Assembly: GCA_040756905.1 (NCBI GenBank)
Contig: JBFLYD010000031.1
Coordinates: 1 to 61,593, forward strand
Reading direction: 5' to 3'
Source of the DNA: Acidobacteriota bacterium
Lineage (GTDB): Bacteria > Acidobacteriota > Aminicenantia > JBFLYD01
Length of the DNA stretch: 61,593 bases
Part shown: positions 45,167 to 54,310 of the stretch, one piece after another
Numbering within the stretch: the stretch's first letter is position 1
Layout: each line of letters opens with the position of its first letter
Position numbers and translations under genes: made by a program
The notes under the pieces: generated by a model
What the model saw: only the letters and a program-made list of their open reading frames with translations
The model's database searches: none
What the model was told of the DNA's origin: nothing

Positions 45167-46473
45167 AAGCTAAGAGCTTGGTCTTTTTTCTCATTATCAT
45201 TGTTGGATGCGTTACTAAGACCTCAAGAGTGATATTGATTGAAAAAATTCCACCTGTATTATTGGAGGAATTCAAAAAGGTTGAAAAAGAAGAGTTTGAA
45301 AGAGCCTGGTCATTATTAGAAAAAGGCTATGGAAGAAAGGCATATTTAAAATTGAAAAGGTTTGATGTAAATAAACCTTCTGTTTTAGTAGCTATTGGTT
45401 ATTCATATCTTCTCAGAGGAAATGTAAAGAAGAGTGAAGGCTATTTTATAAGAGCATTAGAAATTAATAATGCAATTTGTTCATCTCATGTGGGATTGGC
45501 TCAACTGTATGAAATGGAAGGCAAAAATAGGGAAGCCTTTTTAGAGTGGAAAAAAACAATTGAATTAAATCCAGAAAATAACGTAGCAAAAGAAAGAATG
45601 GAATTGATAAAGAAAGAACAGACAAAGAAATATATTGGAGAAGGTAAATATCTGGTAAAGAAAGGAGATGTTGAAAATGCCCGCAAGCTTTTTATAATGG
45701 CTCTTTTTTTTACTCCAGAAAGCTACGAAGCTCATTATGAACTATTTAATATATACAAGCTGAAAAAAGATAGAAAAGGAATGATTGAAGAATTAAAAAA
45801 ATTGACTCAGTTAGAACCTGAAAATTATGATTTAAAAAAACAGCTCGGAGGAATACTTTTTGAAGATAAACAATACAAAGAAGCTTTAGAGATTTACAGA
45901 GAATTGTTCAGGAGTTTTCCCGATGATATTTCTATAAGAGAAAAGCTTGAATTAGTTGAAAAAGAATGGCAAGCCCTTACACTTCCAGCTGAATGGAGAA
46001 AAATCCCGGAAAAATCAGTAATTACGAGAGGAGAGTTGGCTTCGATAATATCAAATAAGTTTAATTATTATTTTAGCCACCTCGACAAGAAACCTCCAAT
46101 TATTACAGATATTTCTGGAACATGGTATTATTCATTTATCCTTGAAATTACCTCTTTAGGGATAATGGATGTATATCCGAATCATGCTTTTTATCCGGGA
46201 GAAATGGTTAAAAGACAGGATTTAGCAGAGATTATAGGTAGACTGATAGAATTATTTGAAAAACTTAAGCTCGGCAAGAAAAAAGAATTTATTTCTAGAA
46301 AAATGGAGATAAGGGATGTTTCCTCTGAGCACTGGCATTGGGAATCGATAAGGAAAGCAGTCTCTTATGGGTTTATGTCGCTGTTTCCCGATGGAACATT
46401 CAGACCAAACAACTTTGTCTCAGGGAAAGAAACATTGGAGGTTTTCAACAGAATAACAGAAATTTATCGATAG
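45163..46473 (+). CDS. TPR lipoprotein with C-terminal SLH repeats
   Basis: The 436-residue protein begins MKAKSLVFFLIIIVGC, a lipoprotein signal with lipobox IVG-C. Residues 30-270 hold TPRs (SSHVGLAQLYEMEGKNREAF, YEAHYELFNIYKLKKD). From about 285 to 436 lie S-layer-homology repeats: RGELASIISNKF and YPNHAFYPGEMVKRQDLAEI in one, LFPDGTFRPNN in the next. SLH repeats bind secondary cell-wall polymer or peptidoglycan, so the protein should tie the outer membrane to the wall while its TPRs hold a partner. GAAGGAG precedes ATG 45163. The neighbouring csgG-like gene may encode such a partner. Confidence 0.8.
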   Translation: MKAKSLVFFLIIIVGCVTKTSRVILIEKIPPVLLEEFKKVEKEEFERAWSLLEKGYGRKAYLKLKRFDVNKPSVLVAIGYSYLLRGNVKKSEGYFIRALEINNAICSSHVGLAQLYEMEGKNREAFLEWKKTIELNPENNVAKERMELIKKEQTKKYIGEGKYLVKKGDVENARKLFIMALFFTPESYEAHYELFNIYKLKKDRKGMIEELKKLTQLEPENYDLKKQLGGILFEDKQYKEALEIYRELFRSFPDDISIREKLELVEKEWQALTLPAEWRKIPEKSVITRGELASIISNKFNYYFSHLDKKPPIITDISGTWYYSFILEITSLGIMDVYPNHAFYPGEMVKRQDLAEIIGRLIELFEKLKLGKKKEFISRKMEIRDVSSEHWHWESIRKAVSYGFMSLFPDGTFRPNNFVSGKETLEVFNRITEIYR

Positions 46474-46544
46474 ATTTTTTAATTTGAAAAACTTGAAAAG
46501 AAGGAAATTTTTTTGATTTAATTAATTAAAAGAAGGAGGAGCTT

Positions 46545-47237
46545 ATGAAAAAAATTATTTTCTCAATTTTGATTGGGGTGATTGTACTATCTTTCTCTTT
46601 AAATTTAGAATCTGCATCCAAGAGGAAAAGAGTGGCTGTTTTCGATTTTGATTTTGCAGCAGTTCAAAAATGGTGGGAAGGAAACTGGGACATCGGGAAA
46701 GGGATAGCCGATATTCTGGTCACAAATTTAGTGGAAGATGGCACGTATTCCGTTATCGAAAGAAAAGCTTTGGAAAAGATTTTAGCTGAACAGGATTTTT
46801 CGACTTCAGATAGGGCAGATGCAACAACTGCTGCGAAAGTAGGAAAAGTACTGGGGGTTGAATACATAATCATAGGTTCCATTACTACTTTTGGTACTGA
46901 TACTCAAAAAGTTGGAGTAGGTGGTGGAGGCTGGGGTCTGAAAAAATTCGGAATAGGAGGAATTGGAACCAAGAAAACAAAAGCTAAGGTGGTCATAAAT
47001 GCAAGAATGATAGATGTGAATACGGGAGAAATTGTGGCAGTGGCAAAGGGGACAGGAGAATCAAAGAGAACAGGTCTGCTCTTAGGTGTAGGTGGTGGAG
47101 GCGCAGGAGGTGGGGGTGGCGTAGGCATTGATATGTCAAGTTCTGATTTCAGAGAAACGATTCTCGGTGAAGCAACAGAAGCTGCCGTAACTCAGGTAAA
47201 GGATAAGCTTGTTCAGGTGTATTCAAAATTAGAATAG
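46545..47237 (+). CDS. CsgG-family outer-membrane assembly protein
   Basis: The 230-residue protein has a signal peptide (MKKIIFSILIGVIVLSFSLN) and the CsgG/LpoB-like fold: RVAVFDFDFAAVQ, DILVTNLVEDGTYSVIERKA, and KVLGVEYIIIGSITTFG. CsgG itself makes a curli export pore. Paralogues act as periplasmic or outer-membrane partners. Two glycine-rich insertions (GVGGGGWGLKKFGIGGIG near residue 125 and GVGGGGAGGGGGVG near 185) flank a strand pair, in the part that forms the transmembrane hairpins in CsgG. No lipobox is present. GAAGGAGGAG precedes the ATG. No curli fibre gene is visible. Confidence 0.8.
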   Translation: MKKIIFSILIGVIVLSFSLNLESASKRKRVAVFDFDFAAVQKWWEGNWDIGKGIADILVTNLVEDGTYSVIERKALEKILAEQDFSTSDRADATTAAKVGKVLGVEYIIIGSITTFGTDTQKVGVGGGGWGLKKFGIGGIGTKKTKAKVVINARMIDVNTGEIVAVAKGTGESKRTGLLLGVGGGGAGGGGGVGIDMSSSDFRETILGEATEAAVTQVKDKLVQVYSKLE

Positions 47238-47297
47238 GAGTCTAAAAACCAACATATTTATTTGATTAATATAAGATAATAAAGTTTTATAAATAAA

Positions 47298-47861
47298 ATG
47301 AAAATTACGCTCGCCACAAAAATTACAATTCTCAGAATACTGATATTGCCATTTTTGATTGTTTCTCTTATCAATCAGAAGAGCGGAATGGCCTTGTTTC
47401 TTTTTGTTTTAGCCGGGGTAACAGATGGACTTGATGGTTTTATTGCAAGGAAGTTAAACCAGAGGTCAGACCTGGGAATGGTTTTAGATCCTTTAGCAGA
47501 TAAATTTTTGGTAAATTCCACATTTATACTTTTAACATTTTCATCTCTGGAGTTTGTTAACAGGGTTCCTTTATACTTAGGTTTAACAGTTTTAATAAGG
47601 GATGCTTCTCTTCTGTTAGGTGCCTTATTAATTAAAATATCATTCGGCAAAAAGAGGTTCTTTCCTTCGATACTGGGAAAAATATCCACATCATCTCAGA
47701 TATTGACATTATTCTTGGTTTTATTGGGTAATCATTTCCAGCAGAATTTTGGATATCTTAGATACCTTTTTTTAATTACTTTTATTTTTACCCTAATTTC
47801 TGGGCTTGATTATTTCTATAAAAGTTTTATTTCTCTGGTTAAAACATCAAGTGCAGGATAA
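47298..47861 (+). CDS. pgsA: CDP-alcohol phosphatidyltransferase (PgsA-like)
   Basis: The 187-residue membrane enzyme carries the CDP-alcohol transferase signature DGLDGFIARKLNQRSDLG and VLDPLADK, i.e. D-x2-D-G-x2-A-R-x8-G-x3-D-x3-D, with all acidic residues in place. About five or six helices follow. It most likely makes phosphatidylglycerol phosphate from CDP-diacylglycerol and glycerol 3-phosphate. Cardiolipin or inositol-type relatives cannot be excluded by sequence alone. It overlaps the following PerM-like gene and is co-transcribed with it. Confidence 0.88.
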   Translation: MKITLATKITILRILILPFLIVSLINQKSGMALFLFVLAGVTDGLDGFIARKLNQRSDLGMVLDPLADKFLVNSTFILLTFSSLEFVNRVPLYLGLTVLIRDASLLLGALLIKISFGKKRFFPSILGKISTSSQILTLFLVLLGNHFQQNFGYLRYLFLITFIFTLISGLDYFYKSFISLVKTSSAG

Positions 47862-48924
47862 AAACATTCCATATATTTTAGTAGCTATTATTTTTTCATT
47901 AATCTTTTTAATCTATTTTCTATATCATATACAGATTTTATCAATACCTTTTTTAATCTCTATATTTTTGGTTTATTTTTTAGACCCTTTAGTTTCGAGA
48001 GCCTCAAGAAGAATTTTATCAAGGGGTTTGGCTTCTTTAATTTTTCTCATCCTTTTTTTTCTCTTGATCGGTTTTATTTTATACTTGTTTATTCCTAAAT
48101 TGATAATCCAGTTTCAATCGTTATTAAATGGGCTACCCTCTTACTTTGATTATTTATTTTCTAAATTAAAAGATTTCGTCTCAAAATTAAAAATTCAAAA
48201 TCCAAAGCTTGTGGAAGAAATAGAGAATCAGCTCCTAACGGACATGAAAGCAAATTTACCGCTTTTCATAAATAAATTATCACCATTTTTATCATATTTT
48301 TTTGAAAATATTTATAATTTTTTCGTAGGTCTTTCTTATATAATTTTAATTCCAATTTTCTCTTTTTATTTGTTAAAAGATTTTGTAAATATAAAGACAA
48401 AAATTAAAAATTTAATACCTGTAAAATTTAGAGATGACACTATAAAATATTTGAAAGAAATTGATCTGGTAATTAGTTCATTTATAAGGGGTCAAATTAC
48501 AGTGAGTATTATCCTTTCAATTCTTTTCAGTGTTAGCCTTACAATTCTTGGTGTCCCTTTCTCAATTTTTATAGGTTTTTTGAGCGGTTTTGGAGATATA
48601 ATTCCTTATTTTGGTACTTTTTTAGGAATAGCTTTGTCTTTGATAGTTTCTTTCTCCAGTGGAGTCTCTCTGAAAATCATCTTGGGAATTTTTTTGGTGT
48701 ATGCTTTAATAAAGGGATTTGAACATTTCTTTTTATCACCGAAAATATTCGGCAAAGAAATAAAAGTGCATCCAGTCATCATCATTATTTCCATTATAAT
48801 ATTCGGAAAATTAATGGGGATATTTGGTATGCTTATTGCAGTTCCATTGACAGCTGTAATTAAAGTGATCTTGAAAAATTTGTATAGCCTTTATATAAAT
48901 TCTGAAGTCTTTGCCCAGAAATAA
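47851..48924 (+). CDS. AI-2E/PerM-family membrane transporter
   Basis: The protein of about 357 residues has seven or eight hydrophobic segments and the AI-2E family pattern: paired N-terminal helices (YILVAIIFSLIFLIYFL), a hydrophilic stretch (SYFDYLFSKLKDFVSK), and C-terminal GDIIPYFGTFLGIALSL and KVHPVIIIISIIIFGKLMG. Homologues export AI-2 or act as putative permeases (PerM) or Na+/H+ antiporters, so the substrate is unknown. The start is doubtful: GTG 47851 overlaps the pgsA stop, and an upstream in-phase ATT at 47806 would add 15 residues. No ribosome site is visible. Confidence 0.75.
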   Translation: MQDKNIPYILVAIIFSLIFLIYFLYHIQILSIPFLISIFLVYFLDPLVSRASRRILSRGLASLIFLILFFLLIGFILYLFIPKLIIQFQSLLNGLPSYFDYLFSKLKDFVSKLKIQNPKLVEEIENQLLTDMKANLPLFINKLSPFLSYFFENIYNFFVGLSYIILIPIFSFYLLKDFVNIKTKIKNLIPVKFRDDTIKYLKEIDLVISSFIRGQITVSIILSILFSVSLTILGVPFSIFIGFLSGFGDIIPYFGTFLGIALSLIVSFSSGVSLKIILGIFLVYALIKGFEHFFLSPKIFGKEIKVHPVIIIISIIIFGKLMGIFGMLIAVPLTAVIKVILKNLYSLYINSEVFAQK

Positions 48925-48948
48925 ATTTCTTTAATTTATTTAATATCG

Positions 48949-48977
48949 TTGCTAAACGAATAATTTTTTTATATAAT
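48949..48977 (+). promoter_or_regulatory. Promoter of hfq
   Basis: TTGCTA (48949-48954), a 17-bp spacer and a consensus TATAAT (48972-48977) lie 27 bp before the hfq ATG; the leader contains a CGGAG ribosome site. Confidence 0.55.
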
Positions 48978-49004
48978 ATAATAAAAAATAAATCGGAGAA
49001 AAAA

Positions 49005-49307
49005 ATGAGAAAATTAATAAGACCAAATTTAGCTGAGATAAAGGAGCAAATGGCAGCAAAACAGCCGAGAAAAAAAACGCCACCTCCTTATGAAACCCAT
49101 GCAGAAAATTATTATTATTTAAAACAGATGAACACAAAAACTCCAATGGTAGTTGTATTAAATAACGGTGAGGTTATAAGAGGGGTAATCGAGTGGTATG
49201 ATAAGGAATGTATAAAAATCAATAGAGTTGATGCGCCAAATTTATTGGTTTACAAACATTCAATTCATTATATTCATAAAGACATCAAAAAGACTCAAGA
49301 GGCATAA
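49005..49307 (+). CDS. hfq: RNA chaperone Hfq with an N-terminal extension
   Basis: The 100-residue protein has the Sm core in residues about 36-95: YYLKQMNTKTPMVVVLNNGE (Sm1) and the RNA-binding Sm2 strand LVYKHSIHYIHKD, which corresponds to YKHAISTI in well-studied Hfq. About 35 basic, proline-rich residues precede the core (PRKKTPPPYE), and there is almost no C-terminal tail, the reverse of the E. coli layout. It should bind sRNA and mRNA through a hexameric ring. pdxA begins 2 bp after its stop. Confidence 0.9.
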   Translation: MRKLIRPNLAEIKEQMAAKQPRKKTPPPYETHAENYYYLKQMNTKTPMVVVLNNGEVIRGVIEWYDKECIKINRVDAPNLLVYKHSIHYIHKDIKKTQEA

Positions 49308-49309
49308 AA

Positions 49310-50317
49310 TTGCTCCCAAAGGTTCCTTTTATAGGAATTACCCTTGGGGATCCAGCTGGAATTGGAAAAGAGATAATATTGAAGTCCATGTCAAAATTTG
49401 TCGGAAAATATAATTTTTTAATCATTGGATCTTCAGATGTAATTGAGAACGAGAGAAAAAAATTAAAATTAGAAATTCCACTAAAACTAATTGAAAATTT
49501 TAATAGCCCAGTTAAAAATGGATTTTATGTATTCGATGTTTTTCCAAAATATAAAATAGAAAATGGAGTTCCATCAAAAAAAAGCGGACTTCTTTCATTT
49601 ATGTACTTAAAAGAGGCTACTTCATTAATATCCAAGGGAAAAATCGACGTGCTCGTTACAGCTCCGATAAGCAAAAAAGCATGGGAAATGAATGACATTA
49701 AATACAGAGGACACACAGAGTATTTCAAGGATTATTTCAAAAAAGATAAGATAATTATGAGTTTTTGGTCAACAAATCTTAAGGTCGCTCTTTTTACAGA
49801 CCATGTAGCCTTAAAAGATATATTTAGAATGGTAAAGAAAGACCTTATACTCGAATCCCTTTTATTCCTTGATGATGAGTTAAAAAAGTTGGGATTTTCT
49901 CTTAAAATTTTTGTTTGTGCCTTAAACCCCCATGCAGGAGAAAATGGTTTTCTCGGGAACGAAGAGATAGAAGAGATAATCCCAGCTGTGCAGCTTGCGA
50001 GAAAAAAGGGAGTTAATGTAGAAGGGCCCTTTTCTTCTGATTCTCTGTTTTTTTTATTAAAGAACAGGAGAGATGTTATAGTTTTCTCTTTCTATCATGA
50101 TCAGGCTTTGGCACCGTTTAAATTAATTTCATTTCGAAGCGGAGTTAATCTTACCTTAGGATTACCTTTCATCAGAACATCTCCTGTCCATGGGACTGCG
50201 TTTGATATTGCTGGAAGAGGAATTGCGGATCCAACCAGTATGGAAATGGCGATAAAATTTGGGGCAAAATTATCTTTTAATAAATGCGTATCTAAGAATA
50301 AAAATAACTCCCAATAG
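49310..50317 (+). CDS. pdxA: 4-hydroxythreonine-4-phosphate dehydrogenase
   Basis: The 335-residue enzyme oxidises 4-phosphohydroxy-threonine in the DXP-dependent route to pyridoxal 5'-phosphate. GITLGDPAGIGKEI is the family's N-terminus. TAPISKKAWEMNDIKYRGHTEYF binds substrate, and YHDQALAPFKL and HGTAFDIAGRG hold the metal-binding histidine and the NAD-site residues. The start is TTG 49310 behind the hfq stop. Its last 48 bp overlap the convergent purine permease gene, an unusually long convergent overlap. PLP demand nearby includes two PLP enzymes in this window. Confidence 0.95.
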   Translation: MLPKVPFIGITLGDPAGIGKEIILKSMSKFVGKYNFLIIGSSDVIENERKKLKLEIPLKLIENFNSPVKNGFYVFDVFPKYKIENGVPSKKSGLLSFMYLKEATSLISKGKIDVLVTAPISKKAWEMNDIKYRGHTEYFKDYFKKDKIIMSFWSTNLKVALFTDHVALKDIFRMVKKDLILESLLFLDDELKKLGFSLKIFVCALNPHAGENGFLGNEEIEEIIPAVQLARKKGVNVEGPFSSDSLFFLLKNRRDVIVFSFYHDQALAPFKLISFRSGVNLTLGLPFIRTSPVHGTAFDIAGRGIADPTSMEMAIKFGAKLSFNKCVSKNKNNSQ

Positions 50318-51598
50318 ATAAACAAGCCAGCTTACTTCTTTGCCTTTTCCACTTAGAAGTTTTACAAGGGGATAGGAGATGAAACCAAAGGCAAGTCCAT
50401 CAGCAATACTAAAGGAAAATGGTATGCCCACAAGGGTGAGGAACGCAGGGATTCCCTCTGTGAAGTCCTCCCATTTGATATTCTTTATAGTCTGAAGCAT
50501 CAATGCTCCCACTATAATAAGAGCTGGAGCGGTGAATGGGTATAGGAATACACCTTCTGAGATCTCATATCCCCCTCCTATCATCCTGACAATGGGGTAG
50601 AAAGGAATGGATAGAAAAAAGAGAAATGCTATTACCACAGAGGCAAAACCTGTTCTTCCACCCTGGGAAACCCCTGTTGTGCTTTCAATATAGGCTGTTA
50701 CCGTGGATGTTCCAAGGAGAGCTCCAATGGATGTTCCTACTGCATCAGCCATCAATGCTCTGCTTGCCCTTGGAAGCCTTCCATCCTTCAAAAAGCCAGC
50801 TATCCCAGCAACACCTATCAATGTTCCAATGGTGTCGAACATTACCATGAAGAGAAAGACAATAGTAACAGTTATAAAGTCTAATCCAAGTGCTCCCTTT
50901 ATATCCAATTTGAGGAATGTGGAGGAAATGGAAGGAGGAAGGGAAAGGAGTCTTCCTGGATAATGAGCTATTCCCAGTAAAACACCTAACATGGTTGAAA
51001 GAAGAATCCCTCCGAGTATAGCTCCTGTTATCCTTCTTGCCATCAGGATAGCCAAAACTAATAAGCCAAATATAGAAACTAAAACTGCTTTATTTTTTAG
51101 ATCTCCCAAACTTACAACCCCACCTGGGCTCTTGACTATAATCCCTGCTTGAATAAGACCAATAAAAGCAATGAAGACGCCTATGCCACCTGCAATAGAA
51201 TCCTTGAGAGACCGTGGAACTGCATCAATTACCATCTCCCTTATCTTGAATGCGGTAAGAAGGATGAATAAAACACCTGAAAGAAATACCGCTCCGAGAG
51301 CCTTCTGCCATGGAAAACCCATCATAAGAACCACTGTAAAGGTGAAGAAGAAGTTCTCTCCCATACCAGGTGCAACCCCAATAGGATAATTGGCATAAAG
51401 ACCCATTATAAGAGTTGCGATGATGGATGAGATACAGGTTGCCATCATGACAGCACCAAAATCCATCCCTGCTTGAGATAGAACAGATGGCTGCACAAAA
51501 ATTATGTATGCCATTGTCATAAATGTGGTAGTACCTGCTACTATCTCAGTTTTTAAATTTGTTCCCATCTCTTTAAATTTGAAAAATTTTTCAATCAT
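50270..51598 (-). CDS. NCS2/AzgA-type purine permease
   Basis: The 442-residue membrane protein has about 12 to 14 segments and the AzgA-type NCS2 pattern: EIVAGTTTFMTMAYIIFVQP near the N-terminus, ANYPIGVAPGMGENFFFTF, and IGALLGTSTVTAYIESTTG in the substrate region. AzgA proteins carry adenine, guanine and hypoxanthine in symport with protons. ATG 51598 is chosen over GTG 51604 because AAAGGAG lies 5 nt before it, and GTG would lie within that site. Its 3' end overlaps pdxA by 48 bp. Confidence 0.88.
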   Translation of the reverse strand: MIEKFFKFKEMGTNLKTEIVAGTTTFMTMAYIIFVQPSVLSQAGMDFGAVMMATCISSIIATLIMGLYANYPIGVAPGMGENFFFTFTVVLMMGFPWQKALGAVFLSGVLFILLTAFKIREMVIDAVPRSLKDSIAGGIGVFIAFIGLIQAGIIVKSPGGVVSLGDLKNKAVLVSIFGLLVLAILMARRITGAILGGILLSTMLGVLLGIAHYPGRLLSLPPSISSTFLKLDIKGALGLDFITVTIVFLFMVMFDTIGTLIGVAGIAGFLKDGRLPRASRALMADAVGTSIGALLGTSTVTAYIESTTGVSQGGRTGFASVVIAFLFFLSIPFYPIVRMIGGGYEISEGVFLYPFTAPALIIVGALMLQTIKNIKWEDFTEGIPAFLTLVGIPFSFSIADGLAFGFISYPLVKLLSGKGKEVSWLVYLLGVIFILRYAFIKR

Positions 51599-51671
51599 CT
51601 TCACTCCTTTTAATTATTTTTAATCAAAATTAAAAAAATTTCAAAATTTGGAAGAAGTAAATTAAATAATC

Positions 51672-51702
51672 TTGACATAAGTTTTAAATGGATTGATATT
51701 AT
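51672..51702 (+). promoter_or_regulatory. Promoter of the rel gene
   Basis: TTGACA (51672-51677) followed by GATATT at 17 bp (51695-51700) or TATTAT at 19 bp (51697-51702). Either places the transcript start at 51707-51709, at the ATG itself, so the mRNA may be leaderless. Confidence 0.4.
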
Positions 51703-51707
51703 AAGTG

Positions 51708-53843
51708 ATGATTAGATTTGACGATATTGTGGAAAAAATTCAAGCTTATGCTCCAGATTTTAATCTTGATATATTAAGAAAAGCGTATGTTTTTGCTGCA
51801 AAGGCTCATAAAGGTCAGATAAGACGGTCTGGGGAGGCGTATTTAAGTCATCCTCTTGAGGTACTGAATGTATTAGTTGACTGGAAATTGGATGAAGTAA
51901 CTCTGACTGCGGGTATTCTTCATGATATTTTAGAGGATACAGATACTACTGTTGATGAACTTAAGGAATATTTTGGAGAAGAAATTTCAAGCATTGTTGA
52001 TAGCCTTTCGAAGATAAGTTCAATTTCTTTATCAGATTCTGAATTACAGGGAGAAAATATAAGGCGTATCTTTATGGCTATGATGAAAGATATCAGAGTC
52101 ATATTTGTGAAATTAGCTGATAGATTGCACAATATGAGAACTTTAAATTTTCTATCTGAGGATCTGCAAAAAAAAATTGCATCAGAGACTTTAGAAATAT
52201 ATGCTCCATTGGCTGACAGGCTTGGAATGGGAAAAACGAGAGAGGAGCTTGAGGATTTAGCTTTCAGATATTTAGAGCCAGAGACATATTTTAAATTAGC
52301 AGCAAAGGTTGAGGATAAAAGATCATGGGCGGAAGAAAAATTGAAGAATATGAAAGAAGAAATTCAAAAATTGTTGGATTATCAGGGTATTAAAGCTGAA
52401 ATTCAATACAGGTTAAAGAGAATTTACAGTATCTGGAGAAAAATGCAGAGAAATGACATAGACTTTGATAGAGTTTTTGACTTAATGGCCTTAAGAATAA
52501 TTACAGAATCAACGGAAGATTGTTATGCCGTATTGGGGTGGATCTCTCAGAAATGGACGCCAATTGCTTCAAGATACAGGGATTACATTGCAGTCCCGAA
52601 ACAGAACAAATATCAATCTCTTCATACAACAGTAATCACAAAAGGAGGGTTAACTTTTGAAATACAAATTAGAACAAAAGAAATGCATTGGATTGCAGAG
52701 AATGGATATGCTGCCCATCGGAAATACAAGGACAGAATTACAGACGTTCAGGATGATTTAAAGAAAAGTTTTTCTGAATTCTTGGAATTCCAGATGGATA
52801 CAAGGGATCCAAAAAGATTTCTGGAAAGCTTAAGAAGAGATTTAAAAGCTAACATGGTTTATCCATTAACTCCAAAAGGAAAAGTAATACCTCTTCCTGA
52901 AAGTTCTACTGTAGTTGATTTTGCATATCAAATCCACACTGAGATAGGAAATAAATGTAAAGGGGCTAAAGTAAATGGAAGGGATGTTTCTCTTAGATAT
53001 CAGGTAAAAACATGGGATATAGTAGAGATTGAAACTTCTCAAGATGCTTCACCAAGCAGAGACTGGCTTGGTTTCATAAAAACTCCAAGGGCAAGGAAAA
53101 AAATTAAAGAATGGTTTATTCAGCATGAGAGAGAAAGCAGTATTATAATGGGAAAAAGACTATTTGAAAAAGAGATAAAAAAATTAAAAAAACCAATCAG
53201 GCAATACCTTCAAGGAGAAAACCTCGAGAATGCTGTTGGGAAATTGGGTTATTCAAAAATTGAAGATTTTTATTCAGCTATTGGGTTCGGCAAGATTGTT
53301 TTAAATAGAAATTTTTTTGAAAGAGCCCTTCCAAGTGATGTATTTGAGCCAAAGGTAGAGACTTTCGCTCAAAAATTTCTGGATAAAATAATTAAAAAAC
53401 CAGACTACGGGGTTGTTGTAGATGGATTTGATAACATCCTGATCCATCCAGCTAAATGCTGTAATCCAATAAAAGGAGAAAAAATAGTTGGTTATATCAC
53501 AAAAGGAAAAGGAATTTCTGTTCATTCTGCCTCTTGCCCTAACATTATCAATGAGATTTTAGAAAAGAACAGATTAATAGATGCGAAGTGGGATGGAAAC
53601 ATAAAAATATCATATGATGTGAAAATTGCAATCATTTCAGAAGACAGACCTGGTATTTTAGCTAAAATCACTTCTGTTGTCTCTGGAGAAAAGAGTAATA
53701 TAAAGAAAGCAGAAGCAGTGGCTTTTCCAGATAAAACTGCTAAGATTAACTTTATCGTGGAAGTAAAGGATATAACCCAGCTTGAGAAATTGATTAAGAA
53801 TATAATGAATGTTAAGGGGGTGATTTCTGTTAAAAGAGAATGA
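51708..53843 (+). CDS. rel: Bifunctional (p)ppGpp synthetase/hydrolase
   Basis: The 711-residue RelA/SpoT protein makes and breaks (p)ppGpp. The HD hydrolase domain is intact (SGEAYLSHPLEVLNVL, GILHDILEDTDTT, KLADRLHNMRTL). The synthetase domain has RLKRIYSIWRKM, FDLMALRI and YIAVPKQNKYQSLHTTV. TGS (VYPLTPKGKVIPLPESSTVVDFAY) and a C-terminal ACT domain (AIISEDRPGILAKIT) follow. It should therefore be the bifunctional enzyme of a genome with one long RSH. No ribosome site precedes the ATG, which may be translated from a leaderless mRNA. It is followed by ridA. Confidence 0.96.
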   Translation: MIRFDDIVEKIQAYAPDFNLDILRKAYVFAAKAHKGQIRRSGEAYLSHPLEVLNVLVDWKLDEVTLTAGILHDILEDTDTTVDELKEYFGEEISSIVDSLSKISSISLSDSELQGENIRRIFMAMMKDIRVIFVKLADRLHNMRTLNFLSEDLQKKIASETLEIYAPLADRLGMGKTREELEDLAFRYLEPETYFKLAAKVEDKRSWAEEKLKNMKEEIQKLLDYQGIKAEIQYRLKRIYSIWRKMQRNDIDFDRVFDLMALRIITESTEDCYAVLGWISQKWTPIASRYRDYIAVPKQNKYQSLHTTVITKGGLTFEIQIRTKEMHWIAENGYAAHRKYKDRITDVQDDLKKSFSEFLEFQMDTRDPKRFLESLRRDLKANMVYPLTPKGKVIPLPESSTVVDFAYQIHTEIGNKCKGAKVNGRDVSLRYQVKTWDIVEIETSQDASPSRDWLGFIKTPRARKKIKEWFIQHERESSIIMGKRLFEKEIKKLKKPIRQYLQGENLENAVGKLGYSKIEDFYSAIGFGKIVLNRNFFERALPSDVFEPKVETFAQKFLDKIIKKPDYGVVVDGFDNILIHPAKCCNPIKGEKIVGYITKGKGISVHSASCPNIINEILEKNRLIDAKWDGNIKISYDVKIAIISEDRPGILAKITSVVSGEKSNIKKAEAVAFPDKTAKINFIVEVKDITQLEKLIKNIMNVKGVISVKRE

Positions 53844-53914
53844 AAAGAAAAAATTTTCTGCTCTTTATTTATTCTTTTTTAATTTTTCCAAAATCCATAA
53901 TGAGGAGGTTATTT

Positions 53915-54310
53915 TTGAAAGAAGAAATAAAATCTTTAAATGCTCCTCAGGCAATCGGACCTTATTCTCAAGGAATAAAATCCAATGGGTTTATATTTTT
54001 GTCAGGCCAGATTCCGATAGATCCAAAAACAGGTGAAATTAGAGGAGAGACAATAGAACAACAGACTGACCAAGTATTTGAAAACATTAAATCCATACTG
54101 GAAGATTCAGGAAGCTCGCTGGATAAAGTTGTAAAATCAACTGTTTTTATGACAGATCTTAATGAATTTGCTAAGATGAATGATATATATGCTAAAAAGT
54201 TTAAGAAACCGTATCCAGCTCGATCAACGGTTGAGGTTAAAAGATTGCCAAGGAATTCAAGAATTGAAATAGAAGTGATTGCCGAGATAGAAGCGATTTC
54301 TAAATTGTAG
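53915..54310 (+). CDS. ridA: RidA-family enamine/imine deaminase
   Basis: The 131-residue protein matches RidA throughout: NAPQAIGPYSQGIKSNGFIF, SGQIPIDPKTGEI, VVKSTVFMTDLNEFAKMN and YPARSTVEVKRLP with the substrate arginine. RidA hydrolyses reactive 2-aminoacrylate and related imines made by PLP enzymes such as the desulfhydrase-like protein in this window. TTG 53915 is chosen because AGGAGG at 53903-53908 lies 6 nt upstream. An in-frame ATG at 53900 would contain that site, and the ORF upstream to 53840 overlaps rel. Its end overlaps rpmB by 11 bp (convergent). Confidence 0.92.
   Translation: MKEEIKSLNAPQAIGPYSQGIKSNGFIFLSGQIPIDPKTGEIRGETIEQQTDQVFENIKSILEDSGSSLDKVVKSTVFMTDLNEFAKMNDIYAKKFKKPYPARSTVEVKRLPRNSRIEIEVIAEIEAISKL

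Noticed and set aside
46904-47128. Proline-rich minus-strand open frame
   Set aside because: It is the antisense of the glycine-rich part of the csgG-like gene; Gly codons read as Pro on the other strand.
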